A DNA stretch of 42,897 nt from GCA-2746795 sp964643965 (lineage in GTDB: Bacteria > Chloroflexota > Anaerolineae > Promineifilales > Promineifilaceae), in NCBI GenBank assembly GCA_964643965.1, contig CAZXVH010000031.1, positions 1 to 42,897 of the forward strand, in the 5' to 3' direction. The notes under the pieces are model-generated. The model made no database searches and was not told the origin of the DNA. It saw nothing but the letters and a program-made list of their open reading frames with translations. The stretch's first letter is position 1. The number at the start of each line of letters is the position of its first letter. The translations under genes were made by a program, and so were the position numbers. Shown here piece after piece: positions 14,911-23,165 of the stretch.

Positions 14911-15208
14911 CTTATGATGAATGAACCTGGGAGCGCGGACAGCTTGTCCGCCCTTTGTGGTCTGGCAGACTGCGCTCCCAGTTACGAAGGAGGTTCCCCT
15001 TATGATGAATGAACCTGGGAGCGCGGACAGCTTGTCCGCCCTTTGTGGTCNNNNNNNNNNNNNNNNNNNNNNNNNNNNNNNNNNNNNNNNNNNNNNNNNN
15101 NNNNNNNNNNNNNNNNNNNNNNNNNNNNNNNNNNNNNNNNNNNNNNNNNNTTGTCCGCCCTTTGTGGTCTGGCAGACTGCGCTCCCAGTTACGAAGGAGG
15201 TTCCCAAC
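14911..15208. repeat. 88-base tandem repeat with hairpin and embedded ribosome site, interrupted by gap
   Basis: One full unit (14911-14998) and the start of a second (14999-15050) precede the gap; the end of a unit follows it (15151-15205). Each unit contains a hairpin of GCGGACA/TGTCCGC type, a second GGGAGC/GCTCCC pairing and, at its end, AAGGAGG. The last copy's AAGGAGG serves as ribosome-binding site of the Hsp70-like gene. The rest of the 14833-15209 stretch holds one AACGGCCGTT (14847-14856) and no gene. Confidence 0.85.
15051..15150. other. Assembly gap (100 N)
   Basis: Exactly 100 unknown bases, the conventional size for a scaffold join of unknown length. The last 19 bases before it equal the first 19 after it. 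Confidence 0.99.
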
Positions 15209-15209
15209 C

Positions 15210-17702
15210 ATGATCGTCGGCATGGATTTTGGCACCACCAACTCCGGCATGGCCCTGTATGATGGCCGTTCCGTGCGGGTGCTGCCCCTCGACCCTTCAA
15301 ACAATAACCCGCGTGTGCTGCCCACCGCCATCTACCTCACCAACGAGCAGGGCCTCGTCATCGGCCGCGCCGCCATCGACCAATATTACAGCGACAACAC
15401 CGGCCGTCCTGTCAAACTGCGTAAGGTGTGGATCGGCGAGATGGAAGTGTTCGGCGGCGACATGTATTACGTCACCGACGCCTACGCTTTTGTCGATGTG
15501 CTGTCGCCAGGGCGCTTATTCCTCTCCGTCAAAACCAGCCTGCGTGACGAGAACTATCCCGGAACCATCGTGGGCCAGTTCTACTACTCGTTGGAAAATT
15601 TGATTGCCCTGTACATGACGGCCGTTAAAATTCGCGCTGAGCAAATGGTGGGCCAAAAACTAAAGCACATCGTCTTGGGCCGGCCCGTGCGTTTTGCCCG
15701 CGATCCCCAGCATGACCGCCTGGCGCAGGCCCGCCTGCTGCAAGCCGCCTTCCGCGCCGGTTACGAAAAAGTTTACTTCCAATACGAACCCATCGCCGCC
15801 GCCTACAGCTACGAAACCACCATCGACAAGCCGGAAAACGTGCTTATCTTCGACTTTGGCGGCGGCACGCTGGACATCACCATTATGCGCCTGGGCGAAC
15901 CCGGTAAGCGCCAGGTTTTAGCAACTGGCGGCATTCCGGTGGCCGGCGACGTGTTCGACCAGAAGTTGGTGCGGGCCAAGCTGCCTAAACATTTTGGCGA
16001 AGGCAGCCAGTACGGCGACCGGCGCAAAGCGCTGACCATGCCGCAGTGGATCTACGACGCCTTTTCCGACTGGCAAAAGCTGCTGGAACTGCAAAGCTCA
16101 GAAAATCGGCGCATCCTGGAGGACATTGCTCGCACCGCCCGCCACCGCTACCAGATCGAAATGTTGCTGGCGCTCGTTTCCAGCAATTATGGCCTCAAGA
16201 TGTTTGACATGATGGAAGAGGCCAAGAAGCAGTTGTCGGCCAGGCGGGGCGTGGAAGTGCTGTTGGATGGCCCCGGTTTTCATGTGCGTGATTTTGTGAC
16301 GCGCACCGAGTTTGAGCAGATTATCCGCCCCGAAATCCACGCCATTGAGGCCCATTTGCGGGAAACGGTGGTCGCTTCGGGCCTGGAACCGGGCCAAATC
16401 GACGCCGTTATCCGCACCGGCGGCTCCTCGCAGATTCCGGTGTTTCATGAGATGTTGGCCGCTCATTTTGGCGCAGACAAGGTGCGGGCCATTGATACCT
16501 TTAGCAGCGTGACGGCCGGCCTGGGCGTCATCGCGCACGGCATTGAGCAGGGAGAAATCGATGCAGTGGGCTACACGCCGGCCGACCTGGCCAAGTTCCA
16601 GCAGCCAGACAGCCATCAACCGAATGTGCCGCCCATCAACCTGGAACTGCTGCAGCGGCGCATTGTCCTGGCCGAAGGGGCGGTGGACAGCGTGGCGGAG
16701 GATGATGCTCCCATTGAGTCAGGGCCGGCGTTGGTGTGGGTGGGGGAAGATGGAATAATTCACTCAGTTATAAATTCTTTATTACAAACTCCTGCTGAGC
16801 AAGGTCAAAGTAGGGACAAAGAGGCAGAGGAACAAGGGGATGAATCTGCGTCATCTGCGAAATCTGTGGATGTATTATTGGATGAATTGGGGTTGACGGG
16901 GTCGGTGGCGGCGGTGCTGGCGGCCGCTTTTGATGAGCAGGTGCTGCTGATTACCACTCATTACCGCTTTTTGCTGGCGACGCCGCGCCAGTTGGCTGAT
17001 TGGCGGCGGTTGGATTTGAAGCTGGCGGACATGCACAAGCTGGAACGGGGGGAGCGGGTGTGTGCGTTGGCGAATTGGACGGCCGTTTCCCAACAGCCAA
17101 AACTCTTACTGGTCACCAGTTCCGGGCTGGCGCGACCGTATCCCACTCATGTGTTGGCTGCCAGCATTCAAGCGCCTATGCCGCTCAAGTTCGATCATCC
17201 GCTGGACGGCATTGTGGTGGCGGCGTTGGGCGTGGCGGGATCGGAAGAGCTGGTCATCGCCACGCGCAAGGGGCGCGGGGTACGCTGGCCGGTGAAAACA
17301 TTGCGTACCTCTGGCGTACAGGCCATCAACCTGGACGCCGACGACCGGGTGACGGGGGCGGTGGCGGTGGCGGCGGCTGAAAACCTGCTCCTGCTGACGG
17401 CCGATGGTTATGCCCGGCGGCTGGCGGCTAAATGGGTGTTTGCCCCGGAGAAACCCAACCAAAAGGGGAAGTCGTTGGTGGCGCGGCGAGGGGATGTGGT
17501 GGGAACGGCCGTTTCCGAGCCAAAAACCGCGTTGTGGGCCATCACCAGTTCACATCTTCGGCGGCTGGAGGCGGATACTTTACCTTTGGAAGAGTCCACC
17601 AAAACAGAGCGCTTGCTGAAGCTAAACACGGGGGTTGTCGTATCGGGGCTGCTGGCAATTTCTGACCCGGGTCCCAAAAGTTCAACTTCTCCGAGAAGTT
17701 GA
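15210..17702 (+). CDS. Hsp70/YegD-like ATPase fused to a GyrA-C-like beta-propeller
   Basis: This 830-residue protein has an actin/Hsp70 ATPase at its N-terminus: DFGTTNSG (6-13, phosphate 1), FDFGGGTLD (214-222, phosphate 2) and IRTGGSSQIP (401-410, adenosine motif). An insert in this part is longer than in DnaK, as in YegD-like proteins. No DnaK substrate domain follows. Instead residues about 507-815 hold repeated units of about 45 residues of the form LLLVTSSGLARPY, LVIATRKGRGVRW and LLLLTADGYARRL, each followed by a ...D.V...V strand. This is the blade pattern of the gyrase/topoisomerase IV A C-terminal propeller, which wraps DNA. A low-complexity loop at 530-551 interrupts the first blade. 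AAGGAGG nine bases upstream supports the ATG at 15210. The fusion suggests nucleotide-driven binding of DNA or another polyanion. I do not know a named family. Confidence 0.85.
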   Translation: MIVGMDFGTTNSGMALYDGRSVRVLPLDPSNNNPRVLPTAIYLTNEQGLVIGRAAIDQYYSDNTGRPVKLRKVWIGEMEVFGGDMYYVTDAYAFVDVLSPGRLFLSVKTSLRDENYPGTIVGQFYYSLENLIALYMTAVKIRAEQMVGQKLKHIVLGRPVRFARDPQHDRLAQARLLQAAFRAGYEKVYFQYEPIAAAYSYETTIDKPENVLIFDFGGGTLDITIMRLGEPGKRQVLATGGIPVAGDVFDQKLVRAKLPKHFGEGSQYGDRRKALTMPQWIYDAFSDWQKLLELQSSENRRILEDIARTARHRYQIEMLLALVSSNYGLKMFDMMEEAKKQLSARRGVEVLLDGPGFHVRDFVTRTEFEQIIRPEIHAIEAHLRETVVASGLEPGQIDAVIRTGGSSQIPVFHEMLAAHFGADKVRAIDTFSSVTAGLGVIAHGIEQGEIDAVGYTPADLAKFQQPDSHQPNVPPINLELLQRRIVLAEGAVDSVAEDDAPIESGPALVWVGEDGIIHSVINSLLQTPAEQGQSRDKEAEEQGDESASSAKSVDVLLDELGLTGSVAAVLAAAFDEQVLLITTHYRFLLATPRQLADWRRLDLKLADMHKLERGERVCALANWTAVSQQPKLLLVTSSGLARPYPTHVLAASIQAPMPLKFDHPLDGIVVAALGVAGSEELVIATRKGRGVRWPVKTLRTSGVQAINLDADDRVTGAVAVAAAENLLLLTADGYARRLAAKWVFAPEKPNQKGKSLVARRGDVVGTAVSEPKTALWAITSSHLRRLEADTLPLEESTKTERLLKLNTGVVVSGLLAISDPGPKSSTSPRS
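16842..16870. repeat. Intergenic-type repeat inside coding sequence
   Basis: This stretch of the Hsp70-like gene matches the intergenic array at 11289-11315 over 24 bases. It encodes part of the polar loop DESASSAKSVD. Confidence 0.75.
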
Positions 17703-17708
17703 ACTTTT
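17676..17708. terminator. 15-bp perfect hairpin across the stop codon
   Basis: AAAAGTTCAACTTCT and its exact complement flank a three-base CCG loop. The Hsp70-like stop (17700-17702) is within the right arm, and the arm ends in TTTT. It sits between convergent genes and could terminate both. A decayed relative lies at 32520-32554. Confidence 0.7.
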
Positions 17709-17713
17709 ACTGA

Positions 17714-18826
17714 TTAAAGGCGCAGGCACGCTTCCACCGCCAGCCAGAATAGGTTCTGGCGGATGTCGGCGCGAGAGTGCCAACTGCGGTGATCCCATTC
17801 CTTGCCGGTCAGGTCGTCGCCGGCGTAGAGAATCTGGCCGAAGGTGACGCCGCGCAGTTGGGCCACCGCACAGAAGGCGGCCGTTTCCATTTCTACCGTC
17901 AGGCAGCCTTCGCGCTGGCGGCGGGCCACGATCTGTTTGGTTTCGCGGTAGAAGCCGTCGGTGGTCCAGGTTTTGCCGAGGAGGTAGGGCACTTGGTGCT
18001 GGTCGAGGGTTTGCTGAATGGCGGCAACGGCCGTTTGCGAAGCGCGGGCAGTTTCTCCAGCAGGCAGATAATGGTAAGAGACGCCTTCATCCCGAACGGC
18101 CGTTGCCGGCACCACCAGATGCCCCACCGTCAGAGCGCCATCCAACACACCGGCTCCGCCGCAGGCGATGAAGTGGCGGCCGCCCAGGGCGATGACCTCT
18201 TCCATGAAACCGGCCGCCAGCGGCGCACCCAGTCCAGGGTGCAGCACCGTCAACCGTTGTTCGTGGTGGATGAGTTCGTAGACCGGGTGGGGGCCGTACT
18301 CGGAGTTGAGGGTGTGGATGGGGCGTAAACGGCCGTTTTCGTGCAGCGTCGTCAACACATCCTGGAAGAAACAGAGGACGCAGTGGGCGGCAATCTCTTT
18401 CTTTTTGATCAGCCGGTCGGCCTGGATGATGGCTTCTGACGCCGGGTCGAATTCTAAAATGGGGGCGGCGGCTAACGCCACCAGCGACGGCAGGCTGAAA
18501 GAGCCGTCGGCGTGGGGCGGAAAATCGACCACGCCCAACACGGCGTCCCGGTTGAGTGGGCCATAGATATGGGGAAATTCCGTGCCCGATTCGTAACAAT
18601 CTTCATATACCACCGGCGCTCTCACCTTGTCTTCGTCGATGCAGAGCAAAACGAGGTCCGTCTGGCCTTTGAACATGGCATTGGCGGGCTGCGTGACTTG
18701 GGCGGGGGTGGAGCAGTGGATGAAGCCTTCGCTTTGCAAACTGGGGGCGATGTAGGTTGCAGCCGCCCCTGAGCTTGTCGATGCAACCCAGGCTGGACGT
18801 GTGGTGATGTGGAGGATGAGATTCAT
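17714..18826 (-). CDS. DUF952 domain fused to a nucleoside phosphorylase
   Basis: The N-terminal 110 residues are a DUF952 domain: LILHITTRPAW, then EGFIHCSTPAQV and FPHIYGPLN. The rest is a nucleoside phosphorylase of the PNP/UDP family, which splits nucleosides with phosphate. Visible are HPGLGAPLAAGFMEEVIALG, ACGGAGVL (phosphate loop), GVSYHYLPAG and VEMETAAFCAVAQLRG, with the ribose-binding Met-Glu pair. The ATG at 18826 begins directly at the domain; an upstream in-frame ATG at 18874 is possible, and neither has a good ribosome site. A 34-base hairpin-forming insert (18755-18788) encodes extra residues ASTSSGAAAT inside DUF952. Uridine versus purine preference is not decided. Confidence 0.87.
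   Translation of the reverse strand: MNLILHITTRPAWVASTSSGAAATYIAPSLQSEGFIHCSTPAQVTQPANAMFKGQTDLVLLCIDEDKVRAPVVYEDCYESGTEFPHIYGPLNRDAVLGVVDFPPHADGSFSLPSLVALAAAPILEFDPASEAIIQADRLIKKKEIAAHCVLCFFQDVLTTLHENGRLRPIHTLNSEYGPHPVYELIHHEQRLTVLHPGLGAPLAAGFMEEVIALGGRHFIACGGAGVLDGALTVGHLVVPATAVRDEGVSYHYLPAGETARASQTAVAAIQQTLDQHQVPYLLGKTWTTDGFYRETKQIVARRQREGCLTVEMETAAFCAVAQLRGVTFGQILYAGDDLTGKEWDHRSWHSRADIRQNLFWLAVEACLRL
18755..18788. repeat. Hairpin insert inside DUF952 coding region
   Basis: GGTTGCA and TGCAACC form a 7-bp stem around a 20-base interior. The encoded residues do not fit the usual DUF952 spacing between HITTR and EGFIHCS. Confidence 0.45.
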
Positions 18827-18946
18827 GATATGATTATGCCGTTGGTGGCCTGAGTTGACCAGTAAAATTGCCACCTTGTTCTGAGGATAAGAAATTAGTA
18901 CCGAGAACGGCCGTTTCCCTCTGCCTGGGCCATATCTGCTACTAAA

Positions 18947-21229
18947 ATGGCTGGTGGTTCAGTGTACAATAAAGCCAACCCTGACACGGCTTACTCCTTC
19001 ACTATGGAATTCTTTTTAAGCTTTTACTTCACGCTCATCTTTTTTTCAGCAGTTGTTTCCTTTACGATTGCGTTCATTTCCTGGCGGCGGCGTCACGGGC
19101 GTCTCGTGAATGGTGTGTTTGCCTTGCTCATGATTTTCGTCGGGTTTTGGTCTCTGATGAATTTTCTGGAGCTTTCTCTACCTTCTTATGAGGCAAAACT
19201 CATCGCTTCAAACTTTGTCTATCTGGGGATTGTGGGCACGGTTGCCTTTTGGTTCATTTTTGCCCTGGTTTATACCGGGCGAGATTACTTACTTACCCGT
19301 TGGATGCGCCTGTTTTTGTGCATTGAGCCATTCTTACTCCTGATATTTTTATGGACTGATCCCTGGTTCCCTCTCATACATCAATCCGTTTGGCTGGATG
19401 CAAGCGGCCCATTTCCTGTTTTGATGGCGGACTATGCTTTCGGTTTTTGGATTCATGCTGCTTATAGCTATTTGCTGCTTTTTATCGGTTCATTTTTGCT
19501 GATTCGAAACGTGGTTTATGCCCCTGGTATTTACAAACGACAGGCTGTATTGTTGGTGATTAGCATGGTGATCCCCTGGTTTCTCAATGCGCTTTACATC
19601 CTGGGTTTCACCCGCCTGGATTTAACGGCTGCGGGTTTTGCCGTGACGGGGGTGGTGGTGGCCTGGGGGCTGCTGCGTTTACGTTTGTTGGATATTGTGC
19701 CCACGGCAAGAACGGCCGTTTTCGCCAGTTTGCATGACGCTGTTTTAACCCTCGATGCCCAAAATCGTATCGTCGATTTGAACCCGGCGGCGGAATCTCT
19801 CATAGGCAAACCAGAAAAAGAGGTGATTGGCCGCAGAATTGAAGATGTTTTTGCCCATCGGCCGGCGCTTATTGCGACCTATGGCGATGTACCCGAGGCG
19901 CAGGCCGAGTTGAGTTTTGAAGATATTGATCCTCCCCGCTATTACGACATGCGCATCTCTTCTATCTATGATCAGCGCCCACACCCCATGGCCCGCGTGG
20001 TGGTTATCCGTGATATTTCCGCGCAAAAAATAGCAGAAAAGGCGGAGCGTGAAGAACGGCTGCTGGCTGAAGCGCTGCGAGACGTGGCGGTGGCCTTGAA
20101 CAGCACCCTTGATCCCCAGGAAGTATTCTCGCGTATTTTAATAAATGTGGCGAAGGTGCTGCCGCATGACGCCGCCAATATTTCTCTATATGAATCTGGC
20201 CTGGCCTATATGATTGGTAGCCGGGGATATACCGATGACCACAAGCAACTAATTTCACATAGGCGTCATTTGCTCGTGGCGGAAACGCCTACCGTGCTGG
20301 AGATGATTAAGACCCGGCAGCCGGTGGTGATTTCGGCGGTGCAGCAAGATCCAAGGTGGAGAGATTATCCTGAGTTAAGCTGGATAGGCTCTTATGTGGC
20401 GGCGCCTATTCTGCAAGATGATGAAGTCATCGGCTTTTTGAATTTAGACAGCAAGACGCCCCACGCCTTTCAAGCGGAACACGCCCAGCGTTTGATGGCG
20501 TTTGCGGATCAGGCGGCGATTGCCCTGAAAAATGCCCGCTTATTTGCGGAGTTGGCGGAGCGTAACCAGGAGCTAGACGCCTACAGCCGCACCATTGCTC
20601 ATGATCTCAATACACCTTTGGCGTTAATCAAGGGGTATGGCGAACTGCTGGCCGGGGAGGAGTTGTCGGAGACGGGGCGGAGCTACCTTCATAAGATCGT
20701 GGCGACGACGGAGCGCATGGCTGAGATGATTGAGCAATTGTTATTTTTGGCGAAGCTGCGAGATGTGGAGGAAGCGGCCGTTTCCGTTGAAATATTGCCT
20801 GTTCTTCTAACCGTACAGGCTCGCTTTGAGGCAGAGATTGAAGCTCGCGGCGTCAATATTTGCTGGTCAGAAGATCTGCCGCCTGTGCGGGGCCATGCCT
20901 TGTGGTTGGAAGAAATCTTTGCCAACCTGGTGGGCAACGCCATCAAATACATAGGTCGAGAAAATCCAGCGCCGACCATCACCATTCGAGGTTCACGCCA
21001 GGGGGAAATGGTTCATTATGAGGTAGAAGACAATGGTCTGGGTATCGTTGAGAATCAGCTATCGGGCCTATTTACCATGTTTACCCGCTATCATCAGGAA
21101 GAAGCGTCAGGAACGGGTCTGGGTCTGCCCATTGTGCAGCGTATCGTCACCAAATTAGGCGGCCAACTGGGCGTAAGCAGCGCTGAGAATCAGGGCAGCA
21201 CCTTTTGGTTCACCCTGCCGGCCGGTTAG
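18947..21229 (+). CDS. 7TM-PAS-GAF sensor histidine kinase
   Basis: This 760-residue hybrid sensor starts with about seven membrane helices (20-245) of the histidine-kinase 7TM sensor type. A PAS domain follows (about 255-358: DAVLTLDAQNRIVDLNPAAESLIG), then a GAF domain (about 375-535, ending LNLDSKTPHAFQAEHAQRL). In the HisKA helix, His552 in TIAHDLNTPLALIKGY is the phosphorylated residue. The HATPase domain shows NLVGNAIKYIG (N box), EDNGLGI (G1) and GTGLGLPIV (G2). No response regulator gene is next to it, so it is an orphan kinase here. Start is uncertain: ATG at 18947 or at 19004 (MEFFLSFYF); neither has a clear ribosome site. Confidence 0.93.
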   Translation: MAGGSVYNKANPDTAYSFTMEFFLSFYFTLIFFSAVVSFTIAFISWRRRHGRLVNGVFALLMIFVGFWSLMNFLELSLPSYEAKLIASNFVYLGIVGTVAFWFIFALVYTGRDYLLTRWMRLFLCIEPFLLLIFLWTDPWFPLIHQSVWLDASGPFPVLMADYAFGFWIHAAYSYLLLFIGSFLLIRNVVYAPGIYKRQAVLLVISMVIPWFLNALYILGFTRLDLTAAGFAVTGVVVAWGLLRLRLLDIVPTARTAVFASLHDAVLTLDAQNRIVDLNPAAESLIGKPEKEVIGRRIEDVFAHRPALIATYGDVPEAQAELSFEDIDPPRYYDMRISSIYDQRPHPMARVVVIRDISAQKIAEKAEREERLLAEALRDVAVALNSTLDPQEVFSRILINVAKVLPHDAANISLYESGLAYMIGSRGYTDDHKQLISHRRHLLVAETPTVLEMIKTRQPVVISAVQQDPRWRDYPELSWIGSYVAAPILQDDEVIGFLNLDSKTPHAFQAEHAQRLMAFADQAAIALKNARLFAELAERNQELDAYSRTIAHDLNTPLALIKGYGELLAGEELSETGRSYLHKIVATTERMAEMIEQLLFLAKLRDVEEAAVSVEILPVLLTVQARFEAEIEARGVNICWSEDLPPVRGHALWLEEIFANLVGNAIKYIGRENPAPTITIRGSRQGEMVHYEVEDNGLGIVENQLSGLFTMFTRYHQEEASGTGLGLPIVQRIVTKLGGQLGVSSAENQGSTFWFTLPAG

Positions 21230-21312
21230 CTTTCTCCCAGCTAAAAGTCCCGGCCGTTTACCGAAATATCCTGAATTGGCCTGCCTTCACGGAGTAGAAA
21301 AAATGCGATTTT

Positions 21313-21330
21313 AGTCCGCGAAGGCGGACT
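21313..21330. repeat. Perfect short hairpin (AGTCCGC/GCGGACT)
   Basis: A 7-bp stem closes on a GAAG loop between the histidine kinase and AarF-family genes. There is no T-run, so it is more likely a dispersed hairpin repeat than a terminator. The rest of this 250-base gap shows one AACGGCCGTT (21461-21470) just before the next start. Confidence 0.5.
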
Positions 21331-21479
21331 TCGTAGAAGCAGGTGCAGCTTTATTTGCTGTTCACAATCTAAAATGAGAGTTACTAAACTTACCGGGCAT
21401 AGGTTGGGGAATTGCGGCATGTGGGGGATAATTAACGGGGTAAGGAGCAGATGGTCGGCAAACGGCCGTTATCCACATT

Positions 21480-23132
21480 ATGACCTCAGTTGTGCAAAAC
21501 TCACCAGCCATCGACATCGACCGCCTCCGCTTTCGGGCAATCCTCATCTTTTTTGCCCGCGTCATCGCCCATTTCATCTGGTGGGACCTCCTCCTGGCTC
21601 GCTTTCCCCTCATCGGCGCCCGCTCCCGCCAGAGCCGCCCGCAGCGCTACCGCCTGCTCGCCCGTCGCTTTCGCGCCCTGGCCGTCTCCATGGGCGGCGT
21701 CATGATCAAGCTGGGCCAATTCCTCAGCGCCCGCGTCGATGTGCTGCCCCCAGAAATCACCGATGAACTCAAAGGGCTGCAAGATGAAGTGCCCCCCGAG
21801 TTGCCCGCCCGCATCTTCACCGTGCTGCGAGCCGACCTCGGCGACATAGACGCCCGTTTTGCCCACATTGAGCAAGAGCCGCTGGCCGCCGCCTCCCTGG
21901 GACAGGCCCACCGCGCCTGGCTCTTGCCCGCAGATGAAACCGCAGAACGGGGCCAGCCCGTCGTCGTCAAAATCAGGCGGCCCGGCATTGAAACCGTCGT
22001 GGCTACAGACCTGGCGGCGCTGCGCATTGTCGCCCGCTGGTTTATGCGCTATCCCCCCATCCGCAAACGAGCCGATGTGCCAGCATTGATGGAAGAATTT
22101 GCCCGTACCCTGGAAGAAGAGCTGGACTATCTCGCAGAAGCGGATAACGCCGAACGCTTTGCCGCCATGTACGCCGACAATCCCCAAGTCTATATTCCCC
22201 AGGTTTATCGGGAGTTTTGCACGGAGCGCGTCATCGTCCTGGAAGATGTCACCGCTATCAAAATCGTTGATATGGATGGTATAAAGGCGGCCGGCATCGA
22301 CCCTAAAGAGCTCGCCAGTGTCCTCCTGGAAACCTATTTTTGGCAAATTTTCAAAGAAGGCTTCTTCCACGCTGATCCCCATCCCGGCAACTTATTTGTA
22401 CGTCCCTACCCGGATGGCGCTTACGACGCCGATGAAACGGACTCCCGGCCGTTCTGGTTGATCTTTGTGGACTTTGGCATGGTGGGGCGTGTACCGGAGT
22501 TAATGGGCGAAAACCTGCGCAAACTGCTGGTCAGCGTCACCCGCCGCGACGCCCGCGCCCTGACAGATTCATACCAGGAATTGGGCTTCTTCTTGCCAGA
22601 TGCGGACCAGGAGCGCATCACCGAAGTGCAGGGCATTTTGCTAGATCGCATCTGGGGGCGCAAACTGCTAGACCTGGCCCAACCAGACCCGCGTGAAGTG
22701 CAAGAACTGAGCCGCGAATTCCGCGACCTGCTCTATGATTTCCCCTTCCAGGTTCCCCAAGATTTCATCTACCTGGGCCGGGCCATTGGCATGATTTCCG
22801 GCCTGGTATCACAGCTCAACCCGGAGATAAACCCCTGGTATTACCTGGAAAAATTCGGCCGGGAAATTATCCGGGAACAACCGGCGCGAGAAATAACCTG
22901 GCAAACGGCCGTTGACGCCATCCGCCCCTATTTGGAAACGCCCGATCAAGTGCTGCGTGTGCTAAAAATGTTGGAAAGCGGCCGTCTCAAAGTGCAAACC
23001 GTAGACGCCAAAGAAAGCAATCGCCGCCTGGAAAAACGACTCAGCCAACTAAGCTGGAGCATTTTGGGGGCTGCCGGCATCCTCTCTTCCACCTTGCTCT
23101 ACCTGAATCGCAACAACAAAAACGACGAGTAA
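21480..23132 (+). CDS. AarF/ABC1/UbiB family atypical kinase
   Basis: This 550-residue protein belongs to the ABC1/UbiB atypical kinase family. The family-specific KxGQ motif appears as KLGQFLSARVDVLPPE and the Ala-rich nucleotide loop as AAASLGQAHRA. VVVKIRRPGI carries the lysine, HADPHPGNLF the catalytic Asp-Asn pair and FVDFGMVG the metal-binding Asp. A C-terminal hydrophobic segment (ILGAAGILSSTLLYL) probably anchors it in the membrane. Family members support quinone or lipid metabolism, but the client pathway cannot be read from the neighbours. Confidence 0.93.
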   Translation: MTSVVQNSPAIDIDRLRFRAILIFFARVIAHFIWWDLLLARFPLIGARSRQSRPQRYRLLARRFRALAVSMGGVMIKLGQFLSARVDVLPPEITDELKGLQDEVPPELPARIFTVLRADLGDIDARFAHIEQEPLAAASLGQAHRAWLLPADETAERGQPVVVKIRRPGIETVVATDLAALRIVARWFMRYPPIRKRADVPALMEEFARTLEEELDYLAEADNAERFAAMYADNPQVYIPQVYREFCTERVIVLEDVTAIKIVDMDGIKAAGIDPKELASVLLETYFWQIFKEGFFHADPHPGNLFVRPYPDGAYDADETDSRPFWLIFVDFGMVGRVPELMGENLRKLLVSVTRRDARALTDSYQELGFFLPDADQERITEVQGILLDRIWGRKLLDLAQPDPREVQELSREFRDLLYDFPFQVPQDFIYLGRAIGMISGLVSQLNPEINPWYYLEKFGREIIREQPAREITWQTAVDAIRPYLETPDQVLRVLKMLESGRLKVQTVDAKESNRRLEKRLSQLSWSILGAAGILSSTLLYLNRNNKNDE

Positions 23133-23165
23133 CAAACTGGGAGCGCGGGCATCTTACCCGCTCTC

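Noticed and set aside
15009..15209. N-terminal extension of the Hsp70 fusion across the N run
   Set aside because: It consists of the 88-base repeat and unknown bases; the ATG at 15210 follows a good ribosome site and begins the ATPase fold directly.
16098..16619. Antisense reading frame within the Hsp70 fusion gene
   Set aside because: It is a shadow of the GC-rich codon pattern on the other strand. Similar antisense frames, for example at 9914-10720 and 21501-22382, were dropped for the same reason.
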